NCBI RefSeq assembly: GCF_000006565.2
Contig: NC_031478.1
Location: 7,079,057-7,143,056 of the forward strand
Reading direction: 5' to 3'
DNA length: 64,000 nucleotides
Origin: Toxoplasma gondii ME49
Taxonomy: Eukaryota > Apicomplexa > Conoidasida > Eucoccidiorida > Sarcocystidae
Position 1 is the first letter of the stretch, and each line of letters begins with the position of its first letter. The notes below the pieces were generated by a model, which saw only the letters and a program-made list of their open reading frames with translations, was not told the origin of the DNA and made no database searches. Both the position numbers and the translations under genes were made by a program. Shown here piece by piece: positions 49,305 to 60,716 of the stretch.

Positions 49305-50060
49305 GTGCGAGGCGGCGAATCACTGCGTCGAGCAGATCTTGCGAAAAGCGAGACTTCTGTCTCTGAACTGCCCCCTCTCACACACCGTCCGGAAGATGCG
49401 TGTCAACCGGAGTCAGTGTGTGCTCCCGCGAAACGGCGGCGCGAGAGCCCAAGAAAAGAAGGAACTCCCGGAACGAGAGAATCAAGGAAGTGTGAGTGGC
49501 GGTGAGAATGGAAGAGGAAACTCTTAAGAAACGCACAACGCGTTTAACTTGCTCTCGCATGCACAGACGCGCTCCCGTTGAAGGCCGCTGTGTTCGGCTA
49601 ACCAGCCCGGTCTGGTAAGGTTGGTGACTATGGAGAGGTCTTTGTTTTTTCAGACGCGAAATAAACAGGAACGTAGGAAAGCGGCAAAGAGGTGTGTTCT
49701 GCAGTCAAGGCCTTCACGTTTTCACAGGTGGAAATCAAACTGGTGGAAATTAAAGGCAAAGAACGGACTGGGATTCGAGCATGGCCACGCGCCTCTGAAC
49801 CGTCGCCGGTGTCTCATGTGTGTCATTCGAGTGAGAAACTGGTTGAGAAAAACAAAGGAGAAACGCAAGGAGGAAAGGCAGCGAGAAAGGGAAATAACGT
49901 AGGAGAAGAATGCTCGAACGCCTGGAAGAAGAGGGGAAGGGAAGTGACAAAGAGAAACAAGAAACATTTGCCTGTGAGGCCGTCAGATGAACGTTCGTGG
50001 ACGCTCCACACGGGCCTCAAAGCTGTAGAGTCTCTCGACGGTCAGAAGCAAGATTTCTGA
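49305..50060 (+). CDS. Possible small two-exon gene, function unknown
   Basis: Two frames can be joined: 49305-49491 with a GTGAGT donor, and 49705-50060 with a CTGCAG acceptor, phase-compatible and giving about 180 residues. The product is hydrophilic (Lys/Arg/Glu-rich) without signal peptide or membrane segment; the second exon opens FKAFTFSQVEIKLVEIKG. No family is recognised. A preceding exon near 49050-49120 is possible. Chance frames of this size are common in this genome, so this is only a candidate. Confidence 0.2.
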
Positions 50061-50905
50061 AGGAAAAAAGGACCTGACTAGAAGCACTCAATCGTTCTTT
50101 CTTTTTGGTGGTTCGACTCTGCGGGAATCCAGAGCTTTTGCAGCAACATGGAAGAAAGGTGGAAAGCCTGACACGAGGACAACAAGCAGAGTGTGTTTTT
50201 GAAGAAGGCGGCCTTTCCTGGAAAACCCCGCAGCCTGTGTGAGTATTCAAAAGCTCGTGGCCGTTTCTTGAAGCCTTAAAAAAGCCATGTCCAAAAACGG
50301 CGGAATAGCTTTCGGCAAAGTGACAAGAAAACCACGTCGACTCTCTTTTTCGGCAGAGTCGTGAATCAGGATGAGTCTCTATGTGCAACAACAATCCGGT
50401 TCCGCGTCTTTTTCATGTCATTTCTCCAGTGGTCCTCACCCCTGCTACTTTGAATGTGAGACTTCGACTACCTTGTCGAGCGATGACGCATGTTGTTACT
50501 TGTTACAAGCCGCCCAAGGGTCGATCGCGAGAATTTGGGAACCGAGCAGTTCAGTTCTTTCATACACTGAAAGGCTACCGCAAGTAAAGAGAAAAATTAA
50601 TGAAACATCCCTGGTGTGTGACGGGGTCTGTACACTATTGCCGAGCCGCTTTCGTCCACTCGCATTCTGCCGGTTTCCGGGCGCTTTCGAATGCCACGAT
50701 CTTCTGCTCGAACAGGCCCTCAGCCTTTCTCTGCTCCTCACTCTTAAGATAAATATTGAGAACAATCACAGCAAACGTTTACGCCACAGGCATGGCTTCT
50801 TTCGACATCGCGGATATGAACCGTGTCAGCAGAATAGCCAATTCAAACCCCTCTTAAACACAGACACACCTTCCCCGCTTGCGGCATTGCAAATTCACTC
50901 GGGAT

Positions 50906-51090
50906 ATATATACATATGTTTATACACATATGTATATATATATATATATATATTAATTCATGTATTTATATTACATTATATATATGTATATATGTACATA
51001 AATATTTATCAATAAATTAATATACATATATATACATATATACATCCTTATACATATAGATTGATATAGATAGATATATATATTAATATA
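50906..51090. repeat. Long AT-rich block
   Basis: Imperfect TA/TATG runs over about 185 bp in the intergenic region; one of the few large TA blocks outside a modelled intron. Confidence 0.8.
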
Positions 51091-53048
51091 TATGAACCTA
51101 TGTAGGATACACTAGCTGTGCTTCTCTTGCGACTAGGACTTCATTTTAGATTGAAGAGCCCGTTCGAGGCCTTTAGAAAGCGCGCAGGCGATGCTGTCTC
51201 AATGCCAGGAAGAATTTCAATGACAATTTTCTTTGGTGAAATGTATGGGTCGAGGCTTTCTTGTGGCAAGGGAACGCGGCAGCAGAAGGGGGTTCAAAAT
51301 GATTTATCGGAATGTCTAAAGCGGACACACACGCACAGAATCGCGCTTACAGCGACCGAAACGTTTCTCATGTTTTTCAACGTTTCAGCACTTGAAGAAT
51401 TTCTCGAGTCGCGCTCTGTGTCCTTCTCTCGCACCAGGCTCTGTCTCGCATCTGGTGCCTCCCAAGAGAAGATCAGTTCCTTCCTTCTCTTCGTCGCCTC
51501 TCGACACACGCTGTGCAGCTCTCACTAGGTTGCTTCAGTTTTCGCGCGGCATCTTTTCAAGTAAGAAGAAACTTAAGTGGTGGACGCAAGTCCGAGGGAC
51601 CATGGGAAGTCGACTGCAAATCTGCAGAACCTGGTCACAGCGAGAGGTTTTACGTTGAACGCGTCTTTCGTCACACATTTGATAAGAGTCGCGTATTCGA
51701 CTCTGAAAAACGGCAGGCAAGAGGTTTACAGACGGAAACCAGAAGGGTATTGCAGCGGCCCACAGCGACCTCCCGGCCAGTGCTTGCGTGAGCATAAGCC
51801 TTGTGGCTTTCGCGTTTTTCTCGCGCAGAAGCAGAATGGAGAGAAGCCACAAAAATCCGGTGTTCAGCGTTTTGCCTGTTTTCAAAGAGAGTGCGTTCGT
51901 TTTCCTGCAGCTCCCCACTCAGGTCCAGTTCTCTGAAGAATTCCTTTCTGCCTCAGTCAGCCAGATCCAGAAGCTGCGAGAATCCGTGGATTTCCTCCAT
52001 TGTTGCGCAAGCAGCTTCTTTCGCAGATCGTCGAAGCTCTAAAATCGCTCTTGTCGGAAGGAAATAACTATGAGAGAGCAAGGCTGCGCTGCCTCCAGGT
52101 CAGGCGGGCTTGCGGATGTTGCTCAGCGCTTCCTCTGGCTGAGGCGATTCCAACAAGAGGGAGAATGTTCCTCTGAAACGTCTTCACCAACGATGACAAG
52201 TCACTTCGTCCACTGCTGTTTTCTGTTGACACCGGAACGTCGGCTCTGAACTTTCGCAGGGAGGAGGAAAGAGGCACTGCACGTTCTAGAAGAAACTTTT
52301 TTTCGTCGAGAAAACATCTAAATTTCCTCTTCTTCATAAGTTCCATTCTAGGCTCACTTGTTTTCTCTTCCTGCTCTCGGTTCCTTGTGAACTTTTGCGT
52401 TCCTCACACCCCCGACGAGACACCCTTCAGCAGACGACTCGTCGCGTTTCTCTGCTATGTTTTCCCCTTCGTCGAAGAGTTTCGAGGACCTGTGAAAGGA
52501 CAGAAGAAGTCCTTGATGTTTTTCTCGCGTCCAAATTCGCTGTGTCTGCGTTCTCGCCGCGCGGCATTTTGCCTGCGTTGCATGCGCTCTCTGAAACGCG
52601 GCATCTTTACCTCGAGGAAGAAGGAGGCACAGGAAAGACACGACGCGAAGAAGCTCTCTCCGCGCTCTCTGTGCTTTGTTTCTTGTGAAGAAATCTACAT
52701 TTTTCAGGAATCTTGTCGGTCGGGAGACTCGTTATTGGCGGATCGACGGAGAGGAAGCCCCCAAGTGGCTTGGCCGGTGACTGCAGCGTTTCGTCGAGTC
52801 TGTACTGCACACTGTCTCCGCTGTTGTCGTTTCTTCTTTTTCCAAGAAGAGACTGTTTTCCCTTTCCCCCTTCTGTGCCATTTTTTCTTCGGCGGCCGTT
52901 GCCGTTTCCGCGGGTCTTCTCTCTGCTGGATCTTCTCGTTTGCCTGCTTCTTTCTTGGCTGCAGAAGATCACCTCTCACATCTTTGTCTCTTCCCAGCGG
53001 CCGGCGAGAGTCTTTCATCTCGCGTCAACGTTTCTTTGTTCCTTCGCT

Positions 53049-53055
53049 TGCATGC
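53049..53055. promoter_or_regulatory. TGCATGC site upstream of YEATS gene
   Basis: Core TGCATGC 376-382 bp before the modelled YEATS ATG, on the far side of the minisatellite. Single core match only, so functional meaning is uncertain. Confidence 0.25.
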
Positions 53056-53137
53056 TTCTTCCATCTTCTGTGGCACCTCGCCGTTTTCCGGCGTCCTTCT
53101 CACCTGCCTCCCTCTTCGTGACCTCTTCGTCTCCGTC

Positions 53138-53335
53138 TGTAGTTCCTTTCCTCTCCGTTTGTAGTTCCTTTCCTCTCCGTCTGTAGTTCCTTTCCTCTCC
53201 GTTTGTAGTTCCTTTCCTCTCCGTTTGTAGTTCCTTTCCTCTCCGTTTGTAGTCCCTTTCCTCTCCGTTTGTAGTTCCTTTCCTCTCCGTTTGTAGTCCC
53301 TTTCCTCTCCGTTTGTAGTTCCTTTCTCCTCTCTG
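53138..53335. repeat. 22-bp minisatellite just upstream of the YEATS gene
   Basis: Unit TGTAGTTCCTTTCCTCTCCGTT starts at 53138, 53160, 53182, 53204, 53226, 53248, 53270, 53292 and (degenerate) 53314. Variants differ by single bases (GTT/GTC, AGTT/AGTC). The array ends about 95 bp before the ATG at 53431, so it lies in the 5' leader or core promoter. On the minus strand three units make a 22-residue frame repeat, a by-product. Confidence 0.92.
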
Positions 53336-53430
53336 TCTCGCCTGCCTCCTGCCTTCCGGTTTCTCTCCGCTTCTCTCGCTGTTCCCCGCTGTCTCTCCTC
53401 GTGCGATGCTTCCTTGACCTGCCTTCGAAG

Positions 53431-56400
53431 ATGCCGAGAGACCGCGGCGGCGCGGCTGTATGGGAGGAACGCGAAGATCCTCCGCTCTGCCTCTCGGCCG
53501 CAGGCGCGTCTCTGGGGTGTACCGAGTCTTCTCGTCCTCACTCTTCTCGGCAGCCTCGCGGCCACAGCATCCACGCGCAAGAGAACGCAAGAATTATGAA
53601 AGGTCTGACCGTGAGGAAGACGTTCGTTCTCGGCAGCTACGCCTTTAGGCTGTCGCCAGTGGTAAGATCTCGCTGGAACCAGAGAGAGGCCAGAGTGGAG
53701 AGCAGGAGAAGCGCGAGATGACATCCAGACGCGCAAGCGAGAAAGTGCAACACAGGGAAAAGAGACAGGGACTCTCGCTCTCGAGGCCTCACACTTGTCT
53801 TCACATACACACACTTACAGAACGCATCGTATCTCCCCTTCGTTTTTTTCTCATTTTCCCCCATTTTTTCCATCTCCTTTTTTTCTCTTTTTTTATCTTT
53901 TGTTTTTCTCGTGTTTTTCGTTTTTCCTTTTTTATCCTGCTTCTTTGCCTTCGCGTCTTCTCGACCTCCTCTCTCTCTGTGTTCTCCTTTTTCCTCGCTT
54001 GGCCTTTCTCCGGTTTCCTTTACCGTCCGTCTTGGTCGTCTTCTCTCCCTCTGCTTTCCTGTCTCGTATGTCTTTTACTGTCCTCCGTGCCTTTGTTCCC
54101 TCCCGCGTTCTGGCTGCTCTCCGCTCTACGTTTGCTTCCTCTGCTTCCTCCTCTCCGCCGTCCGTTGCCTCCACATGGTTGAGAGTGTCTAAACCGTCCA
54201 CTTTTGACCTTTTCTTGTCTTCCTCATTTTCTTAAGGAGAAGAAGAAGTACAACGACATGACCCACAAGTGGACCTGCCTGCTGCGAGCGCTGAATGGAG
54301 AGGACCTGACCTACTGCGTGAAGAAAGTTGTCTTCGAGCTCGATCCTTCTTTCGTCAACCCCAAGAGAAGTAAGAGAGACGCTCGGAGGAAAGAGACATG
54401 TCTCTTGCGGAGAGGCACACTGGCAGACGCGAAGAAGAGAACGAGCTCTGTTTCTTGGTCGAGCACATGCCGACAGAGTCCTGTGAGTGAGGGTGCAAAG
54501 CTCGGATCTCTCGATCTGGAGACTGGAGCTTTCCGCCAGGCCTTTCGCTTTTTTCTACTCTCTCCCCGATCTCGAGTCTCGACTGGTCGACGCTTGGTGT
54601 TTGTGAGAGAAAGCGAAGGCATCCAAATTTGTCGAAAGATAAAAAACGCGTTGTGACATTTCGTTCTCGGCTTTCAGCGTTAACCCACCCGCCGTACGAA
54701 GTCTCTGAGGCAGGCTGGGGCGAGTTCCAAATTTCTGTCAAAGTTCACTTCCTCGACGATTCTCTCCCGCCTGCGGAGCTCCGCCACTTTCTTAGGGTAC
54801 GTTTCGCTTCTTTTGTGCCCTTTCTTCGAGCCTTCTACGAGTGTGTTTCCAGTCGTTTTCTCATCTCGACTTCCTTCTTCCCTTCGCGTTGAGTCCTCTT
54901 TTTCCTCCAGCGTTTACAAGGGAAAAACAGGCCTTTCGTCGAGGTCATCTTGCCTGCGACTCTTTGTCTCCACCCTAACTCTTCCAGATGTCGGTTCTTC
55001 TCTCGTCCTCCACGCTCTTCTTGGCGTCCACTCTTCTGATCTCTCACTCTTCTCTCGTCTACTGCTGTTCTCTTCACCGTCTTTCTGTTCATATTTTTTT
55101 TCGCCTGCCTCCTCATGCCTGTCCTCGCGCCTCTCGTTTGGTCTGCATTTCCGCTTTTTCTCAGCTCAATCCGGAAGGCGGTCATGTGGTGGGGCCTTGC
55201 GTCGCCGCCGAGGTACGGATTGCATGTAGCAGAACATTAAACGCTCGATCCTTCTTAACGCAGGTTTCTATGGGCGGCTTTCTCTTGGCTCTCTCCGTTC
55301 CTTTCTTGTAAAGAGACGCGACTCGCGTCCTTCTCTGCGGCAAGCGCTCGCAAAACTCTGATCTTGCCTTTCCAACGAAAACAGACACGACGCAGAGCTG
55401 AGATCGTTCGCTCTCCGGGAGAGAAACTCTGCTCGAGGCCGCAGAGGCTCTCTCGTTTGTCCGTATGCTCATGCTAAAGCGCAGCCCTCTGCGCTTCGCA
55501 TGCAGGACCAGCTGTCCGCATCACATAAACTGCCTTCTTTCTTTTCCTGTTTGACGTCTCTCACGGCAAGCGGTTTTCGAAGTTCTGGTCGAAGCGACGT
55601 TTTCTTGGCTCTCCAGTTGGTGGAAATCTTCTCTCCTCTCACCAAGTGCCTTCAACTGCCAAAATGTTTTTTTTTCGTGATTTCGTGAATTTTCTTCTTG
55701 GTGTAAAAGAGCAACGACTTCCTCTGCATGAGTTTCTGTCTCGTTGGAAAGCTTTGTTTTTCCTCGGAAACGTTGGTTCAACCTCTTTTTTGAAGTGAAC
55801 GCCCAGCTTTGGATGCGTCTCGGTTTTTAGACTCTGGACGAGGTGTTGATTCACGAGCCGAAGGAGAGCTTCTACGACGTCCTCATGGAGGGCCCGCACA
55901 AACCTGCAGCGCCCCACCACCTTGAAAAGTTTTTTCTTCAGCAGCAACCTCGCTTCGACGAACAAATGAAACTGCTCATGGGCGCACAAGGCGTTGTTCA
56001 AGTGAGAACAAGAAAGGATGACCTTCTGTCGCTCACGCGTTTCCTCTCTTGTCTTCTTCGTCGCGTCTCGTGTTTCCTTTTTCTTCTTCACGCAGTCGCC
56101 GCCCTTCCCCGTCCTCTTCTCCCTTCTAAGTGCTTCCTCCTTTCTACTTCTCCCTGATGTTTCCTGTCGCTGCTTTGCTTTCTTTGCCTCTCAGCTACCT
56201 TTCGTCCCTTGTTTTCTTCGTTTTCGAGGTCTCTATGTTTGGGGGTGTGTGTTGGCTGCATGCAGTCTGGCAGTCAGGTGCTTCTGATCGCTTGAACTGT
56301 CTGCGTCGGCTCAGTCTCCTTCTGAGGTTTGCTCGGCACGACTCTGTTGGAGGAGACTCACGGCCTTTTTCACTTCTTGCCCCTGCTTCGTCTCGCGTGC

Positions 56401-57331
56401 AATCGCTCTCTCCTCCTCAATCCTCGATTCCTAGGTCTCTCTCTCGATAAAGGTGCATCCCTTTGTCCTTTGCTTACAGGCGGAGAGCATGAGTTTGATG
56501 TCTGAGGCCTTCGCGTTGACACATCGAATTCGCCAGCTCCAGGCTGCGTGTGACCCTCGCGTCTTCCAACATCTGCGGGCGCAACAGGCCGCCGTCGTCT
56601 CTCCGCCTGTGCCTGCATGCGACCTAACGGTCTCTTCACCCTCCACGGCTGCGGCGATGTCTCCCGGCATCGGGATCGGCCTCAAAGAGACCCTATCTCT
56701 CGCCGCGGTGGCTCCAGGGTCTCCTGGAGAGTCCCCTGCACAGACGGGAGTGCAGGCCCCCCGGGGCGCGGGACCAGCATCTTCGGGGACTCTCCCTCTC
56801 GGCGCGAACCCACTGGGCGACCTCCACCGCCGAGTGTCTCCGCCGGAGGCCGCAGGCGCCCCCGGGGCCGGCGCTGATGTCTCCGCGCCCGCCCCGGGGC
56901 CCGATGGATCCCCACAGCCGTTCGCCGAGGCGCCCGGCACAGTGCCGCCGGGGGCTCCGGCCGCGCCCTACGCGGTCGTGGGCGCGGCATTTGGAGCCCA
57001 AGGAGCCGATGAGAAGACTCCAATGCTCGACGCGCAGGCTCTGCAGCAGCAGATGGTGCTCCAACAGCAGCAGGCTCAGGTGCTCCTGCAACAGCAACTC
57101 TACCACGCTCAGCAGCAGCAGTATTTGATGCATGCGGCCCCAGGGGTCTTCTTTCCCAGCGACGCGAAGCGAGGCGCCGGCGCGCCCTGTCCCCAACAAG
57201 TGTCTCCTTTCGCACAGCCCCCGGGGCCTTATCCCAACGGCGGGTCGGCGCCTGGCAACCAGGGTGTGGTTTTTCCTCGCGCACCTGACGCAGCGGCTCA
57301 GGCGTCCTCAAGCGTCCCTCACAAAGAGTGA
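53431..57331 (+). CDS. YEATS-domain chromatin reader protein
   Basis: Exons: 53431-53661, 54237-54369, 54678-54796, 55165-55212, 55831-56001, 56480-57331; 517 residues, phases consistent. The YEATS fold runs from about residue 56 (MKGLTVRKTFVLGSYAF) through THKWTCLLRALNGED (86-100), VFELDPSFVNPKR, PPYEVSEAGWGEF (126-138) to the DEVLIHEP segment (about 180). YEATS domains bind acylated histone lysines; the conserved His (87) and GWGEF (134-138) line that pocket in GAS41/AF9 proteins. GAS41/Yaf9 proteins serve in SWR1/NuA4-type complexes. The tail (about 260-517) is Pro/Gly/Ala-rich with a Gln-rich stretch at about 420-450, with no known domain. The ATG at 53596 would start right at the domain and is an alternative. 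GAS41-like versus TAF14/ENL-like subfamily is not settled. Confidence 0.92.
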
Positions 57332-58724
57332 AAAGAGACAGGAGAGACTGAAAAGGAGACACGAGAAAAGATGGGAGACGAGGAGACAGGAGAGAAAACC
57401 GAACGGAGACAAAGGGGAAGATTCTAGAAGAGACAGGAAGCAAACTCAGAGAGAGAGTCTGGGAGGAAACAGAGATCTCGGCCAGAGACAGTGGAAGGAC
57501 AGGAGACAAGAGGGGGAGAAAAAATGAACAGAAAGAGAGAACGACAGGAGGGAGTGCACAGGGAACGAAAACGAGACTGTGAAGAACACAGAAAGAGAGA
57601 AAAGAAAACAAGAAGATGGAAACAGCGAACGCGTTTCGGTTTCCTTCAGCACTCTTGTCGCGTTTTCGCAGTCGCTGTGGGACGTGCGAGAGGCACCTTT
57701 GACTTCAGTCGGTTGTCGAATGTTTGTTCAGTTTCTCGACCTTTTGCTTCGAAAGCTGGACGAACAAAGTCACCTTTCTCAGCCAAATGCGAAGCATGCG
57801 AGGCGCCTCGCCAACGACAAGCAACCTGCCCTCGGGAAGGAGTTGCTTGACACATCTACCGGCCAGCTTAGATACATCTGTATATAGTATACATGCGTAT
57901 ACAATATGTATACATACATATGTATATATATATATATATGTGTTCAAGGAGAGACTTGAATAGGAACGCATTTACAGTTGTACAGGCGTATGTAGACTTG
58001 CTAAAAAATTAAAAACAGCTGATATATATATATATATATATATATATGCATATACGTATATAGCTTTATACGTATGCGCGTACATAAGTGACTATATATA
58101 TATATATATATTATGTGTGTATTTGTCTGGATATATGTAGAACACTAGTCATACTACAGTTGAGGTATCCCGGCGGGAGAGGTGAGTCGCTTGAGAGGTC
58201 CTTCAGATATTTTGTTTTTGCGTTTTAGAAAAATTGACGACTTAAAGAAGATGCATCGTACTGCAAAGCACCGACGCTGGCGACAAACAGTCTCTAAACA
58301 TCTGACAAGCAGCTGACAAGAAATACCCTTGATGCATCAGGGGAGGGAAGTCCGACGCTTTAGGCAAAAGAGACAAACACAAGACGAAGACACGACGCAT
58401 GCAGCAGAGGTAGCCATTCTGGAGACAGACGGTTCGCAACGGAAATGGACTTTAAAAACGTGAACGCCGGGAAAAGACAAACAAAAAAGCCGAGGCACCT
58501 AGGTGCAGACGCGTTTGGTGGAGCTGAGGATTTCTGTTACCACTTGAAGACAAATAGGCACGGCTACACCTGCTGGCGCAGAGAGTATTAGAGCGAGAGA
58601 GTAACATACGGGTGTCTTTCAACCCCAAGCGAGGCCCAGTTACCTTCTCGGACTAACCGTAAATAACGACAGATACTCAATTAACATCTGTTCAAACAGA
58701 GACATATATATGTATATATGTGCA

Positions 58725-58781
<57 letters not shown>

Positions 58782-59231
58782 CTACGTATATACACGGCAG
58801 TATACTGGAATCCCAAGCGCTTGCAGCCATGGTTCCCCTGCGTCGTGAGCTGTGTTCTCGGTTTCCTCTCTTCACTGTTGGCCTTCCTTGTTTAGCTTGC
58901 ATTGCCGATGTTTTCCTCTTATCCTCTCCCTTCCTGCAGTGCGACAGTGCGTGTGTAGGGTGCCTGTTCTCTCGCTTCTACTTCTTCTGTTCTCTCCATT
59001 CTTCGCTCTGTTCCTCTAGCTCTTCTTATCCGTCTTCATCCTTCTTTCGTCTCCCTGTTCTTCTCTCCCCTCTTGTTCGAGCTCCTCTTCGCCGACTTCT
59101 TCTACCTGATGTTCTCTTCTGGCTTCTAGTTGTTGTTTTCTACCTGCGGCTCCCCGTGAAGCGGCGGAAGCGGCGCGGCTCTTCTGCGCCAGGCCTGCCC
59201 GGCTGCCGCTCCCAACTTCTTTCGCAGCGTT
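57332..59231. other. Convergent intergenic region rich in TA arrays
   Basis: Between the 3' ends of YEATS (plus) and NLE1 (minus). The first 300 bp are purine-rich (GAGAGA). TA arrays lie at 57905-57941, 58021-58125 and 58704-58782, the last a near-perfect run of about 50 bp. No gene recognised. Confidence 0.6.
58704..58782. repeat. Long (TA)n microsatellite
   Basis: One of the longest uninterrupted TA runs in the window (about 58728-58780), preceded by TGTATATATGTG variants. Confidence 0.9.
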
Positions 59232-60685
59232 TTAATTCCTCCACACCTTCAGAACGCGGTCTTTCGATCCTGAGCAACGCAGAAGAAACGGCGAAACAGG
59301 ACAGCTTCAGTCAAGGACAAGGCAGCATGCAAGTTCTTCAGTCCTCCCTCAGATACACGGAGCCCCCCCAGAAAGAAGGATTCCCACCCTACGTGCACCT
59401 GTCGCTCAACACACTTCGCACAATATGAGAATATAAATTTATGTATACATATACATATATATATACATATACACATCCACAAATATATATATATATATAT
59501 ACATATTTATATACATATATATATATATATATATATGTATATGTAGATATGCATTTACACGCCTCTGTATACGTGCACATCTGCGTATGCATATATGTGG
59601 AATATAGGAGTCACTATCACTGTTTGTATGCCGACAGACTGCGGGACATGCCTGCCACCGTTTCCACCTCTGGTACGCTTTCTCCCTCCTGGTGCTGGAA
59701 GTGCACAGCCGCTTCGTTTTCCTGGTTTTCCTGGCATGTTTTCTGACCAGAAGCTGCGTAGCTGCCGACGACACTCCAGTCGACGGCGTAGACTTCGTCT
59801 GCGTGACCGGGGAGGTCTTCTTTGAGTTTTCGCGTCTCTGCATGCCAGACTTTCAGCGTGCTGTCGCCACTGGCTGAGAGGAGGAGACGGCTGTCGCTGC
59901 TCCACGCGAGCTGGTAGACAGGTCCGACATGACCTCGCAGAGTCGACAAGTAGACGCCCCGTCGGCCATCCCACAACCTGAAAATCGGAGAAAAGTAAGC
60001 CAGATGGTGTGAGGAGCTTGTAAATAGAATCCTAAAATGCGCACAAGGGGGGAAAGGGGGGGGAAAATTCAGCCGCGAATCGACACACCCACAGAAAATT
60101 TTATTATCTCTCGCAGGTTCCGTTCAACGTCCCCTGACATGACAGAGCCCACATGTGGATCCGGGGAGAGTGAGGCGACCCGTAGGGAGAAGAACAAAAG
60201 CCAAGAACGAACAGGTGCACACAGTCGCTCCGAAACATGGCTACATGTCAGAACAAGCGAACCTACCGAATGGACTTGTCGAAGGAGGCGGAGGCGATGT
60301 ATCTTCCGTCGGGAGAAAACGCAACCTACGGCGAGGTCCCAGGGCATGAACGAGAAAGAACTGAACTGAAAGTTTCTTAGGTGACAAGGAAAGCTAGGTG
60401 AGTCACCAGCTTCACAACATGGTGTCGTCCACATGGAAACCACTCTATCGCAAGCATTTCCTGGCTCTCTCTTGGGATCTCTCGCTTTCTCTGTCTGTCC
60501 TTCTCTCTCGCTGTTCATTCGCCCAGTCCTCCGTGCTCACATGCTTTTCGACCTATGCAGACATGTCCTTTTGCATCGGAACACCCCGCTAGCCAAAGAA
60601 TCAACTCGTCCATGCTAACAGACACATACATTCATAAAACAAACATATGTGCTCACCAATCGATACACACACGAGCATGCTGCAC

Positions 60686-60716
<31 letters not shown>

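Larger units (their letters stand above)
48258..53430. other. Five-kilobase region without a confident gene
   Basis: Lies between the ATPase 3' end and the YEATS start, both on plus. It holds one weak two-exon candidate (49305-50060), a long AT-rich block (50906-51090) and the 22-bp minisatellite next to YEATS. Other frames (such as 51118-51528 and 52387-53121) show no domain and overlap opposing frames. Confidence 0.5.

Noticed and set aside
53015..53590. Minus-strand frame with repeated KRRGKELQTERKGTTNGEE-like peptide
   Set aside because: It is the reverse reading of the 22-bp minisatellite and the YEATS first exon; three units restore the frame, so openness is a by-product.
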